A stretch of 64,000 bases of DNA from an uncultured Pelagibacteraceae bacterium (GCA_902622245.1 CACNPC010000006.1:1-64000), one strand, 5' to 3'; counted from the stretch's first letter, positions 16,916 to 25,845 are shown. The notes: generated by a model not told the origin, from the sequence alone. Numbers and translations are program-made.

Positions 16916-17569
16916 ATGTTCAGATTTTTATTTAAATTAATTTTAGTTACAACGTTATTTCAAACTACTTTATATTCTGAGGAAGTAAAAGTATTTGAGT
17001 TTACAGAGAAAGAACTATCAGAATTGACAGTTAGAAAAGTAAGAGGGGCAGATAATAAAACTGAATATTCTGTTGGCTCTGATGAAAATGGTAATTACCT
17101 CAAAGCTATTGCTGATAATGCCGCTTCTGGCTTAGGTAAAGAGATTAAAATTGATCTAATTAAAACACCTTTCATAAATATAACTTGGAAAATTGAGAAA
17201 GACATACCAGGGATAGATGAGACAGCTAAAAAGGGTCATGACTTTGCAGGAAGAGTATTCGTCATTAAAAAAACTGGAGCAACACCTTTATCCAATAGAG
17301 CAATAAATTATGTTTTTTCAAGCAATCAAGAAGTTGGAAGCAACTTTCCAAGCCCATATACTAAAAAGTCCATAGATAATGTACTTGCTACTACCAAAAC
17401 AAATTTAAATGAATGGGTAACTGTCAAAGCAAACGTTAAAGAAGATTTCAAGAAATTCCATAATTTAGATGTTAATGAGCTAGATGGTATAGCGATAATG
17501 TCAGATACAGATAATTCTAAGAAAAAATCAATTACTTATTATCAAAATATCTATTTTTCTTCTCAATAA
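16916..17569 (+). CDS. DUF3047 family exported protein
   Basis: 217 residues from the ATG at 16916, with an upstream GAGGAG and a signal peptide of ~20 residues (FRFLFKLILVTTLFQTTLYS). Family features: 'PFINITWKI', 'DFAGRVFVI', 'RAINYVFSS', 'FPSPYTKKS', 'W-x-x-VKANVKEDF', and the closing 'DGIAIMSDTDNS...YYQNI', the usual DUF3047 pattern. Predicted beta-rich periplasmic protein, function unknown. The family occurs widely in proteobacteria. Followed 20 bp later by a thioesterase gene. Confidence 0.8.
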   Translation: MFRFLFKLILVTTLFQTTLYSEEVKVFEFTEKELSELTVRKVRGADNKTEYSVGSDENGNYLKAIADNAASGLGKEIKIDLIKTPFINITWKIEKDIPGIDETAKKGHDFAGRVFVIKKTGATPLSNRAINYVFSSNQEVGSNFPSPYTKKSIDNVLATTKTNLNEWVTVKANVKEDFKKFHNLDVNELDGIAIMSDTDNSKKKSITYYQNIYFSSQ

Positions 17570-17588
17570 ATTTTATTAATATCAACTG

Positions 17589-17981
17589 ATGAAAGTATTT
17601 AAGTATAATTTAAAAGTATACTATGAGGATACTGATTTTGGTGGAATAGTTTACCACGCAAATTATTTAAAGTACTTTGAAAGAGCAAGATCTGAGCTTA
17701 TATATTCAATAGGATATTCAAATAAAAAGTTATTAGATAAATTTAATGTTTTAATTGCGGTAAAAACTTGCAATGTAGACTTTAAAAAACCAGCAAAATT
17801 TGAGGATAAAATTACTGTTTTTACAAAAATTAAATCTAATACTTTAACTACTATTACAATGTCACAAGTAATTAAAAGAAAATCAGATATTTTATGTGAT
17901 GCAGAAATTAAATTGGTATCTCTAAATAAGTTGGGAAAACCAGTAAAACTTCCAAAAGTATTTATTAACAAACTAAACTAG
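17589..17981 (+). CDS. ybgC: YbgC/FadM-family acyl-CoA thioesterase
   Basis: 130 residues, a single hotdog-fold domain. 'VYYEDTDFGGIVYHANYLKYFERAR' region contains the catalytic Asp of YbgC (D in 'YEDTD') and the His of 'VYHANY'. It hydrolyses short- or medium-chain acyl-CoA thioesters in the cytoplasm. ybgC usually heads the tol-pal cluster in proteobacteria; no tol gene is near here, so the physiological link is unclear. Its end overlaps the convergent uracil-DNA glycosylase by 9 bp. Confidence 0.8.
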   Translation: MKVFKYNLKVYYEDTDFGGIVYHANYLKYFERARSELIYSIGYSNKKLLDKFNVLIAVKTCNVDFKKPAKFEDKITVFTKIKSNTLTTITMSQVIKRKSDILCDAEIKLVSLNKLGKPVKLPKVFINKLN

Positions 17982-18647
17982 TTCTTTTACTTTTTTAAAT
18001 AATTTAGTCATTTGTTTTTCATTAATTCGTCCAGTATTTACATTTCTTGGACTTGGATGATAACACCCCATTAACAATACATTATTAGGTAATTTAAAAT
18101 ATGTTCCATGACCAAATTTTACTCTTTCAGCGTAATCAAAATTTTCTCTATAAAATTTTACACAAGTATCAAAAGCGATTTTTCCTAAAGCTACAATTAT
18201 TTTAAGATTTTTAAGTATTTCAAATTCAGATTTAAAATAACCAAAGCAATTTTTTAACTCTTCATTTAATGGCTTATCTCCTGGAGGTACACACTTTAAA
18301 GCTGGTGTTATGAAAGTATTTTTTATTTTCAATCCATCATTTACATGATCTGAATTACTTTGATTGGCAATTTTTGCATTGTGTAAACATTTATATAAAA
18401 AGTCTGAGGATTTATCTCCAGTAAAGACCCGACCTGTCCTGGTTCCACCATGGGCTGCTGGTGCTAGACCAACAATCATTATTTTTCCATTTATATCTCC
18501 AAAACCTGTAACTGGTTTTCCCCAATAAGTTTGGTCCATATATTGTTTTCTTTTTTCCGTAGATATTTTTTTTCTAAACCTCACAAGTCTAGGGCATTTA
18601 TTACATTTAATTATTGTTTTTTTTAATTTTTCAAATTTAACGGTCAT
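17973..18647 (-). CDS. Family 5-type uracil-DNA glycosylase (UdgB-like)
   Basis: 224 residues from the ATG at 18647, chosen because it avoids overlap with glpD and fits the normal N-terminus just before the first cysteines; the ATG at 18680 would add 11 residues. Iron-sulfur cysteines C15 and C18 ('KCNKCPRL') with two more further on ('LKCVPP', 'KNCFGYF'). Catalytic motif 1 'GLAPAAHGGTRTGRVFTGD' at 60-78 lacks the polar Asp/Asn of family 1, as in family 5 (UdgB). Motif 3 is 'GCYHPSPRN'. It excises uracil and deaminated bases from DNA. Confidence 0.85.
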   Translation of the reverse strand: MTVKFEKLKKTIIKCNKCPRLVRFRKKISTEKRKQYMDQTYWGKPVTGFGDINGKIMIVGLAPAAHGGTRTGRVFTGDKSSDFLYKCLHNAKIANQSNSDHVNDGLKIKNTFITPALKCVPPGDKPLNEELKNCFGYFKSEFEILKNLKIIVALGKIAFDTCVKFYRENFDYAERVKFGHGTYFKLPNNVLLMGCYHPSPRNVNTGRINEKQMTKLFKKVKELV

Positions 18648-18652
18648 TAAGT

Positions 18653-19804
18653 TTAGAGAAGCTTCTTTTTGTGTGTCCATGGACCTTTTATTGTTTTAGG
18701 TAAAAACTTTCTAAGGTCAAAAAGGACTTTTTCAGACAATTTTCTGTAGGTGGTTAGTTTTCCTCCATATATATTCAATAAAGGTAATTTTTTTATAATT
18801 TTTAAATCAAAAACATAATCTCTTGTGACTTTTGAAGCTGTATTAAAATCTTCAATTAGAGGTCTTATCCCTGAATAAGTATCTACAATGTCCTTTGTTC
18901 TGATTTGTTTTTTTAAGTAATTATTTACTGAACGAATTAAATATGTAATTTCTTTTTTTGATATTCCTTTATTTTCTGGTGATTTAACCTCAACTTCTGT
19001 AGTTCCAATTAAAGAAAACTTCCCTTTATAAGGTATCACAAATATTATTCTTTTATCAGTATTTTGAAATGTGAATGCAACATTTTCTTTGTACAATTTT
19101 TTTGTAATAATATGACTTCCTTTAACTAATCTTATTTTTTTCTTAGATTTAATTTTTATATTTTTATTTAAGGTTTCGTTTATCCATGGTCCAGATGCAT
19201 TAATTAAAATTTTTGATTTTACTTTTTCACCTTTTTCAAGACTAATAATCCATTCATTGCCAATAATTTCAGCTTTTTTAACTTTGTTATATTCTAGTAT
19301 TTTAGCTTTATTTCTTTTTGCATCTTTAGCATTTAGTTTCGTTAATTTTTTATCGTCAATTTGTATGTCAAAATATTGAAAACCAGTTTTGTATTTTTGC
19401 TTAAGAATATTTGAAAATTTTTTTGTAAGATCAAACGTTTTTGATTTTGGTATATTGCTTTTGCCACCTAAATTATCATACAAAAATAAACCAATTTTAA
19501 TTAACCAGGCTGGTCGAATTTTATCTGCATAAGGAATTATAAAAGGAATCGGTTTGGAAATATGTCTGGCAATTTTATAAACTATTTCTCTTTCTTTCAG
19601 AGATTCTCTAACTAGTTTGAATTCATAATTTTCTAAATAACGAAGACCACCATGTACTAATTTCGTCGACCAAGATGAGGTTGCTCCTCCAATCTCACCT
19701 TTGTCAGCTAAACAAACTGATAAACCTCTACCTGCAGCATCTCTTGCAATACCTGCACCGTTTATACCGCCACCTATTATGAATAAATCAAATTTTTTAG
19801 ACAT
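18653..19804 (-). CDS. glpD: FAD-dependent glycerol-3-phosphate dehydrogenase, lacking the C-terminal domain
   Basis: 383 residues. FAD site GGGINGAG at 11-18; 'GGATSSWSTKLVHGGLRYLE', 'NASGPWINE', 'FVIPYKGKFSLIGTTEVE', 'YSGIRPLIED' and 'NIYGGKLTTYRKLSE' are GlpD hallmarks. It oxidises glycerol-3-phosphate to DHAP and feeds electrons to quinone. GlpD is usually ~500 residues; here the protein stops right after the oxidoreductase core, at the 'GPWT' that normally precedes the helical C-terminal domain, and the next gene begins at once. Divergent from ugpB, consistent with using the imported substrate. Confidence 0.85.
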   Translation of the reverse strand: MSKKFDLFIIGGGINGAGIARDAAGRGLSVCLADKGEIGGATSSWSTKLVHGGLRYLENYEFKLVRESLKEREIVYKIARHISKPIPFIIPYADKIRPAWLIKIGLFLYDNLGGKSNIPKSKTFDLTKKFSNILKQKYKTGFQYFDIQIDDKKLTKLNAKDAKRNKAKILEYNKVKKAEIIGNEWIISLEKGEKVKSKILINASGPWINETLNKNIKIKSKKKIRLVKGSHIITKKLYKENVAFTFQNTDKRIIFVIPYKGKFSLIGTTEVEVKSPENKGISKKEITYLIRSVNNYLKKQIRTKDIVDTYSGIRPLIEDFNTASKVTRDYVFDLKIIKKLPLLNIYGGKLTTYRKLSEKVLFDLRKFLPKTIKGPWTHKKKLL

Positions 19805-19944
19805 TTAAATTATGATTTGTTTTAAAATATACAACCTCTTTTAGAAATTTAAAATTTTTAAATGCAATTATTTACAATTTCATAATATCTTAACATTAAT
19901 AAATTATTAATAAAAAATTAAATAAACTTAACAGAAGGATAGAT
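19805..19944. promoter_or_regulatory. Divergent glpD / ugpB intergenic region
   Basis: 140 bp of almost pure A+T between two divergent genes must contain both promoters and any operator. AGAAGGA at 19933-19939 is the ribosome-binding site of ugpB. No confident Pho box or other operator was identified by eye. Confidence 0.5.
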
Positions 19945-21252
19945 ATGAAAAAAATACTTAGTGTTTTAACAATTCTATTTACTTTCTCTTTTACATCACA
20001 CAGTTATTCAAAAACAGAAATTCATTGGTGGTACGGAAACAGTGGTTTTCTTGGTGATGTAATTATTGAAATTGCAAATAGATTTAACGCTTCACAAGAT
20101 CAATATACGGTCATTCCTACAGGAAAAGGAAGTTATGAAGATAACATGGCGGCAACTATTGCTGCATTTAGAGCAGGCGACCAACCACACTATTCACAGG
20201 TTTATGATGCTGGTGCTGCAATCATGGTAGCTCAAGTAAAAAATGGTGTTGTTATCGGTTTTGAAGAAATGGCTAAGAAATATGGCATTGATGTAGATGC
20301 TGACAACTATATTCCAGGCATTAAAAATTTCTATGCCGACTCTGATGGAAAAATGATTGGTGTACCTTTCAATAGTTCAACTTGTTTGATGTATGCAAAC
20401 ATGGACATTTTGAAAGAGGTTGGAATTGAATCTGTGCCAAAAACTTATGAAGAATTTGAGGCCATGGCTCCAAAAATCAAAGCTGCTGGATACATTCCTT
20501 TAGTTCAAAGTCATAGTCCATGGATTTGGACTGAAAATTTCTTTTCTAGACATAATTTATTAATGTTAGATGGAAATAATGGTTACGATGCTGTTCCTAC
20601 AAAAACTTTATTCGCTGAAACTGATGCATTTGTCTATCATTGGAAGAAAGTTAAAGAATGGTATGATAAAGGTTTATATGGCTATAAAGGAAGAGCGTGG
20701 GGAGACAATCAAGCACCATTTATAGCAGGTGAAGCTGCATTTTGGTTTGGTTCTGCTGCATCATTTGGTGGAATGAAAGGTGTTGTTCCAAACTTTACAG
20801 TTAATCATATTCCTTACTGGGATTCAGTAACCAAAGGAAAAGAGTATCCAACTTTTATAGGTGGTGCTGCTAACTGGATCTTAAATGGTCATACTGAGGA
20901 AGAGTACAAAGGACTTGCTAAATTTATAGAATTTATGGGTTCTCCAGAAATGGATCTGTATTATCACAATATGACTGGTTACTCTGCAGTGACTAAAGGT
21001 GGTATAGAGTTAGCTGAAACTATAAATTTCTATAGAGCTTCTCCATATCATAAAGCAGTTGGTGAACAATTAAGCTTAGAAGGTTCAACTATTCCTGGTG
21101 GATATAGAGCTGGTAACTGGCCCCAAATTCGTGAAGTAATTTACGAAAATATTGAGCCAATGTTAAACGGCAAAATATCAATCGAAAAAGGATTGCAGAA
21201 TATGGACAAAGGTGCAGCTAAATTGTTAAAGCAATTTGCTAAAACTTTGTAA
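19945..21252 (+). CDS. ugpB: Glycerol-3-phosphate ABC transporter substrate-binding protein
   Basis: 435 residues with a signal peptide of ~22 residues (…TSHSYS-K). UgpB-type extracellular solute-binding family 1: 'EIHWWYG', 'VIPTGKGSYEDNMAATIAAFRAG', 'VYDAGAAIMV', 'MIGVPFNSSTCLMYANMDIL', 'GEAAFWFGSAAS' and C-terminal 'PGGYRAGNWPQIREVI'. It binds sn-glycerol-3-phosphate or glycerophosphodiesters in the periplasm. A GAAGGA ribosome-binding site precedes it and a strong hairpin follows it, giving high expression relative to the permeases. Confidence 0.9.
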   Translation: MKKILSVLTILFTFSFTSHSYSKTEIHWWYGNSGFLGDVIIEIANRFNASQDQYTVIPTGKGSYEDNMAATIAAFRAGDQPHYSQVYDAGAAIMVAQVKNGVVIGFEEMAKKYGIDVDADNYIPGIKNFYADSDGKMIGVPFNSSTCLMYANMDILKEVGIESVPKTYEEFEAMAPKIKAAGYIPLVQSHSPWIWTENFFSRHNLLMLDGNNGYDAVPTKTLFAETDAFVYHWKKVKEWYDKGLYGYKGRAWGDNQAPFIAGEAAFWFGSAASFGGMKGVVPNFTVNHIPYWDSVTKGKEYPTFIGGAANWILNGHTEEEYKGLAKFIEFMGSPEMDLYYHNMTGYSAVTKGGIELAETINFYRASPYHKAVGEQLSLEGSTIPGGYRAGNWPQIREVIYENIEPMLNGKISIEKGLQNMDKGAAKLLKQFAKTL

Positions 21253-21265
21253 GAATAATTAAAAC

Positions 21266-21303
21266 AATAAGGAGGGTATTAATTTACCCTCCTTATTTAT
21301 TTT
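21266..21303 (+). terminator. Intrinsic terminator/attenuator between ugpB and ugpA
   Basis: Perfect 13 bp inverted repeat: AATAAGGAGGGTA (21266-21278), 6-base loop, TACCCTCCTTATT (21285-21297), followed by a T-rich tail. It lies between the binding-protein gene and the rest of its operon, the same arrangement as dctP-dctQ, so it probably attenuates read-through. Confidence 0.85.
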
Positions 21304-21312
21304 TACAAAAGT

Positions 21313-22191
21313 ATGAAAAAAGTCCAATTCAAATCTAGCTATTCACAATATCTTTTCTTAGCTCCGCAGCTAGGTATATTGTTAATTTTTTTATATTGGC
21401 CAATCATACAAACCTTTAGAGATGCATTTACAATGCAAGATGCTTTTGGATTTGGATCGAAGTTTGTATGGTTTGACAATTTTTTATTTATTTTTGATGA
21501 TCCAGCTTATTTCATAGCTTTCAAATTTACTATTATTTATAGTTTTGTTATTACGTTAATTACAGGCTCAATTGGATTATTACTTGCCGTTCAGGCTAAT
21601 AATGTAATGCATGGTAAAAGCACTTACAAAACACTTTTAATTTGGCCTTATGCAATTGCGCCTGCGGTAGTCGGTGTAATGGCAAATTATTTTTTTAGTG
21701 AAAGATTTGGTCTTCTTTATCATTTATTTCACGAACTGTGGGGATTTAATTGGTACGAAAGTGTGTTCGACTCTTATATTTACGTAATCATAGCTGGTTC
21801 TTGGAAGCAAATCAGTGCTAATTTTATTTTCTTCTTGGCTGGACTTCAAGCTATACAAAAATCTGTAATTGAAGCATCAATGATTGACTGTAAAAATAGT
21901 TTCAGAAGATTTTGGACAATTACATTCCCATTATTAATGCCAACTACATTCTTTTTAATAATTATTAATATAACGTATGCTTTCTTTGATACATTTGGAA
22001 TTATTGATACCACAACAATAGGTGCTCCTTCCGGTGAAACAAGAACTCTAGTTTATAAAGCTTACATGGATGGATTTAGAGGACTGGATTTAGGAAGTGC
22101 AGGAGCTCAATCAATAATGATGATGTTGATTGTATTAGTAATTACGATTTTTCAATTTAGATATATCGAAGGGAAAATACATTATAATTAA
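21313..22191 (+). CDS. ugpA: Glycerol-3-phosphate ABC transporter permease UgpA
   Basis: 292 residues with six transmembrane helices of the MalF/UgpA type. 'YLFLAPQLGILLIFLYWPI' is TM1, and the EAA loop reads 'VIEASMIDCKNSFRRFWTITFPLLMP' in the region ~190-215, slightly degenerate (IDCKNS instead of LDGA). 'TPFGIIDTTT'-like periplasmic stretch is 'DTFGIIDTTTIGAPSGETRTL'. It forms the channel with a UgpE partner. The stop overlaps the start of ugpE1 by one base. Confidence 0.88.
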   Translation: MKKVQFKSSYSQYLFLAPQLGILLIFLYWPIIQTFRDAFTMQDAFGFGSKFVWFDNFLFIFDDPAYFIAFKFTIIYSFVITLITGSIGLLLAVQANNVMHGKSTYKTLLIWPYAIAPAVVGVMANYFFSERFGLLYHLFHELWGFNWYESVFDSYIYVIIAGSWKQISANFIFFLAGLQAIQKSVIEASMIDCKNSFRRFWTITFPLLMPTTFFLIIINITYAFFDTFGIIDTTTIGAPSGETRTLVYKAYMDGFRGLDLGSAGAQSIMMMLIVLVITIFQFRYIEGKIHYN

Positions 22192-23012
22192 TGACTAGAT
22201 TTATCACATCAAGTTTTTCACATTTAATTTTACTCATTGGAATACTAATCATGGTAGTTCCTGTATGGATGATTTTTGCTAGCTCTACGCACACGAGTTC
22301 AATGATTAATATGAATGGTCTCCAAATGTTTTTAGGAGATAGCTTTTATGAAAATTACTTACGAGTTTTATTATATCAGGGTGGTTTTTTTAAAGAGATA
22401 ACAGCATTAAAAATGTTTTTTAATAGTTTTATCATGGCTACAGGAGTTGCAATATTATCCGTTGTTACATCTTTAATGGCTGCTTACGCGTTGGTTTATT
22501 ACAGAATAAAATATGCAACATTATTGTTTTGGATTATATTTATTACAATTTTAGTACCATTAGAGTTAAGAATTTTCCCTACTTATTCAGTAATGGCTGA
22601 GCTTAATCTAGTGAATTCTTACTTTGGATTAATAGTTCCTATTTCAGCATCAGCTATAGCAACATTATTCTTTCGCCAATTTTATAAAACCGTTCCAGAT
22701 GAATTACTTGAATCCGCAAAACTTGATGGAGCAAATACCTGGAGATTTTTTGTTGATTTTTTAATTCCTTTGTCAAAAACAATGATTGTAGCGATGTTAA
22801 TATTTATGTTTGTTTTTGGCTACAATCAGTATCTATGGCCATTATTGGTAACAACTTCAGAACAATATTGGACAGTGGTTATGGGATTAAAAATGATGTC
22901 GGGTTCAATTGTTCATCGTTTTGCTTTCGTGATGATGTCTATGGTGCCACCAATTTTAATTATAATTGTGTTGCAGAAATATTTTATTAAGGGGGTTTTT
23001 CAAGATAAATGA
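22191..23012 (+). CDS. ugpE: Glycerol-3-phosphate ABC transporter permease UgpE, copy 1
   Basis: 273 residues, six transmembrane helices, MalG/UgpE type. The EAA loop 'PDELLESAKLDGANTW' docks onto UgpC. 'VPLELRIFPTYSVMAELNLVNSY' and 'YNQYLWPLLVTT' are UgpE-like. It overlaps the next gene by 4 bp (ATGA) and that gene is a close paralogue, so the operon has two candidate partners for UgpA. Relative to copy 2 it lacks ~10 residues near the last cytoplasmic or periplasmic loop ('MMSGSIVHRFAF'). Confidence 0.85.
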   Translation: MTRFITSSFSHLILLIGILIMVVPVWMIFASSTHTSSMINMNGLQMFLGDSFYENYLRVLLYQGGFFKEITALKMFFNSFIMATGVAILSVVTSLMAAYALVYYRIKYATLLFWIIFITILVPLELRIFPTYSVMAELNLVNSYFGLIVPISASAIATLFFRQFYKTVPDELLESAKLDGANTWRFFVDFLIPLSKTMIVAMLIFMFVFGYNQYLWPLLVTTSEQYWTVVMGLKMMSGSIVHRFAFVMMSMVPPILIIIVLQKYFIKGVFQDK

Positions 23013-23860
23013 AAATTAAACCACTTCAAATAATTGCTCATATTATATTAATACTAGGAGTCTTGTTAATGGTAGTTCCTATTTGGATATCTTTTGCAAG
23101 TTCTTCGCATGACTCTGTAACTATATTAACCGAAGGTATGAAGTTTCATATAGGTGATCAGCTAGCAAGAAACTATAACGAAGTTTTAAATGAAAAAGGT
23201 GGTTGGTCAGAAGAAGTGACTGCTGCAAAAATGTTTATTAATAGTTTTATAATGGCATTAGGAATTGCAACACTTAAGGTAGTTATTTCAGCAATGTCAG
23301 CATATGCTTTGGTTTATTATAGATTTAAATTAGCTGTACCAATTTTTTGGTTAATCTTTATTACTCTACTTGTTCCTTTGGAGGTAAGGATTTTTCCAAG
23401 CTATAAAATTGTATCTGATTTAGGTTTAACAAATTCATATACAGGCCTTATCCTTCCATTAGTTGCTTCAGCTACAGCAACATTTTTCTTCAGACAATTT
23501 TATAAAACAATTCCAGATGAACTCTTGGAGTCAGCAAAATTAGACGGAGCAAATGCTTGGAGTTTTTTCATAGATTTCTTGGTTCCATTATCTAAAACCA
23601 TGATAGCAGCAATGTTTATCTTTATGTTTGTATATGGATACAGCCAATATTTATGGCCACTAATAATGACAACTGCAGAAGAATACTGGACTGTTGTAAT
23701 GGGAATGAAGATTATTTACACAGAAAGCTATGAAGGAGTTGCTCTGCCAAGAACTGCAGAAAGATTTGCGTATATCATTTTGTCAATGATCCCACCAGTT
23801 TTAGTGGTAGTATTTTTACAAAAATGGTTCATAAAAGGATTAATTCAAACGGAGAAATAA
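23009..23860 (+). CDS. ugpE: Glycerol-3-phosphate ABC transporter permease UgpE, copy 2
   Basis: 283 residues, paralogous with the preceding ORF over its whole length; the EAA loop 'PDELLESAKLDGANAW' is identical but for one position, and 'NSFIMA', 'AYALVYYR' and 'QYLWPL' are shared. Differences concentrate in the first periplasmic loop (about 30-75) and a C-terminal insertion around 'TESYEGVALPRTAERFAY', which resembles canonical UgpE more than copy 1 does. Both reading frames are intact, so both permeases are probably made. The next gene follows directly. Confidence 0.85.
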   Translation: MKIKPLQIIAHIILILGVLLMVVPIWISFASSSHDSVTILTEGMKFHIGDQLARNYNEVLNEKGGWSEEVTAAKMFINSFIMALGIATLKVVISAMSAYALVYYRFKLAVPIFWLIFITLLVPLEVRIFPSYKIVSDLGLTNSYTGLILPLVASATATFFFRQFYKTIPDELLESAKLDGANAWSFFIDFLVPLSKTMIAAMFIFMFVYGYSQYLWPLIMTTAEEYWTVVMGMKIIYTESYEGVALPRTAERFAYIILSMIPPVLVVVFLQKWFIKGLIQTEK

Positions 23861-24913
23861 ATGAGCTTTTTAGATTTAAAAAATGTGACTAAGATTTACC
23901 CAAATGGAACTAAGGCTGTTCATGAAACTTCATTAAGTGTTGATGAAGGTGAGTTTATGGTTTTTGTAGGACCTAGTGGATGTGGAAAATCAACTTTATT
24001 AAGAATGGTTGCAGGCTTAGAGGATATTACAGAGGGTGATATTAATCTTGATGGAAAATTAATTAATGAGGTAGATCCGTCTGAAAGAGATGTAGCAATG
24101 GTGTTTCAGAACTATGCATTATACCCACATATGAATGTTTATAATAACTTGGCTTATGGTCTAAAAAACAGAGGAATTGACAAAGAAACAATCGAGCAAA
24201 AAGTAAATGATGCAGCTAAGCTGTTACAAATTTCAGATTATTTACAGAGAAAACCTTCAATGTTATCCGGAGGTCAAAGGCAAAGGGTTGCAATGGGTAG
24301 AGCAATTGTTAGAAATCCAAAAATATTCTTATTTGATGAACCTCTTTCAAATTTAGATGCAAAATTAAGAATTCAGATGAGACTTGAAATCAAAAAACTT
24401 CAACAGAAAGTTGGAGTAACAAGCATATTTGTTACGCATGATCAAGTAGAGGCCATGACACTTGCTGATAGATTAGCAGTTATTAACAATGGAATTATTG
24501 AACAGCTTGGAACTCCTATTGAGATATATGATAATCCAAAATCATTATTTGTTGCTGGTTTTATTGGCTCACCTCAAATGAATTTTTTAGATGGTAATAT
24601 AAAAAATAAAACATTATCTGCAGAAGGTTTTGAAATTAAAGATATTGATAGTGACTTTGAGGGAGAAGTAAAATTAGGAATAAGACCTGAACATTTAAGT
24701 CAAAGTGAAAATAGTTTAATTAATTTAAAAGTAGACTTAGTGGAACAACTTGGTTCGGATAATCTTGTTTATGGTCAATTAAAAGACAAAAAAGACTTTT
24801 GTTATAGGTGTCCGGGAAATCTAACTATTGAAAAAGGTGCTGATCTAAGTCTTAATATTGAGAACAATAAATATTATATTTTTGATAAAAGCACTGGCAA
24901 AAGAGTTAATTAA
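23861..24913 (+). CDS. ugpC: Glycerol-3-phosphate ABC transporter ATP-binding protein
   Basis: 350 residues. Walker A 'GPSGCGKST' at 37-45, Q-loop 'VFQNYALYPHM', signature 'LSGGQRQR' at 135-142, Walker B 'IFLFDE' at 155-160, switch 'VTHDQVEAM', and a C-terminal TOBE/regulatory domain from ~235 ('LGIRPEHL'). MalK/UgpC subfamily ATPase energising UgpA-UgpE. In the Ugp system this C-terminal domain can respond to phosphate through partners; nothing here shows that directly. It begins on the base after ugpE2 ends. Confidence 0.9.
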   Translation: MSFLDLKNVTKIYPNGTKAVHETSLSVDEGEFMVFVGPSGCGKSTLLRMVAGLEDITEGDINLDGKLINEVDPSERDVAMVFQNYALYPHMNVYNNLAYGLKNRGIDKETIEQKVNDAAKLLQISDYLQRKPSMLSGGQRQRVAMGRAIVRNPKIFLFDEPLSNLDAKLRIQMRLEIKKLQQKVGVTSIFVTHDQVEAMTLADRLAVINNGIIEQLGTPIEIYDNPKSLFVAGFIGSPQMNFLDGNIKNKTLSAEGFEIKDIDSDFEGEVKLGIRPEHLSQSENSLINLKVDLVEQLGSDNLVYGQLKDKKDFCYRCPGNLTIEKGADLSLNIENNKYYIFDKSTGKRVN

Positions 24914-24915
24914 TT

Positions 24916-25836
24916 TTGATTTTAAGCAAACCAAATCATATAAAAATTTATGGTCACCGAGGAGCAAGAGGAGATCTTCCCGAAAACACTCTAGAAAGTT
25001 TTAAATACTTATTTGAAAACAATATTAATGCATACGAAACAGATATATTAATTTCTAAGGATCTTGTACCAGTTATTGCTCATGATTTTAGATTAGATCC
25101 AAGCAGAACAAAAGATAATGAGGGGAATTGGATAGAGGATGAAAATTTAAAAATATTTGATTTAACTTATGCAGAACTTTCAAAGTTTGATGTAGGTTCA
25201 GTAAATAAATTATCCAGATACGGAAGAAGATTTATTAATCAAAAAAAATTAGAAAACCAAAGAATACCAAAACTTTCTGAATTATTAGAAATGTCTTCAA
25301 AAAATAAATCTGAAAAATTATTAATAAATTTAGAAATTAAATCTACACCAGAGGAAGAAAATTTGACACCAGAACCAGAAGATACAGTAAAATTAATTAT
25401 GAACGATATAAATGAATCATCTTTAAAAGATAAAATAATCGTTTCATCATTTGATTGGAGAACTTTATCAGTAATTAAAAATCAGTATCCTGAAATTCCA
25501 AGAGCTTACTTAACTCAACATTTGACAGGAATTAATATTAATCAAACTATTTACAACAGATCTCCATGGTTGAGTTTTTTGCCTTATTATGAAGATCATG
25601 AATTGCCAAAAATTATAAAGTCACAAGGTGGAAAAGCTTGGCATCCATACCGAAAAGACATTACAAAAAAACTTGTCGATATTTCTCATCAAGAAGAATT
25701 GCCAGTAAATGTATGGACAGTAAACAAAGAGTACGAAATGTTAAAGATGGTTGAGTACGGTGTAGATGGTATTATGACAGATTATCCATTAAGGTTGAAA
25801 GAACTTTGTGAGAAAGAAAATATAAAATGGTTTTAG
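24916..25836 (+). CDS. ugpQ: Glycerophosphodiester phosphodiesterase (GDPD/UgpQ-like)
   Basis: 306 residues from a TTG start 2 bp after ugpC; no better ATG precedes the conserved core. Catalytic residues: H14-R15 ('GHRGARGDLPENT'), E41 and D43 ('YETDI'), H56 ('VIAHDF'); also 'NLEIKS' and 'VNVWTVN' with the 'GVDGIMTDYP' ending of the family. It cleaves glycerophosphodiesters to glycerol-3-phosphate and an alcohol. No signal peptide, so it acts in the cytoplasm on imported diesters, as E. coli UgpQ does. Confidence 0.88.
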   Translation: MILSKPNHIKIYGHRGARGDLPENTLESFKYLFENNINAYETDILISKDLVPVIAHDFRLDPSRTKDNEGNWIEDENLKIFDLTYAELSKFDVGSVNKLSRYGRRFINQKKLENQRIPKLSELLEMSSKNKSEKLLINLEIKSTPEEENLTPEPEDTVKLIMNDINESSLKDKIIVSSFDWRTLSVIKNQYPEIPRAYLTQHLTGININQTIYNRSPWLSFLPYYEDHELPKIIKSQGGKAWHPYRKDITKKLVDISHQEELPVNVWTVNKEYEMLKMVEYGVDGIMTDYPLRLKELCEKENIKWF

Positions 25837-25845
25837 TTTATCTTA

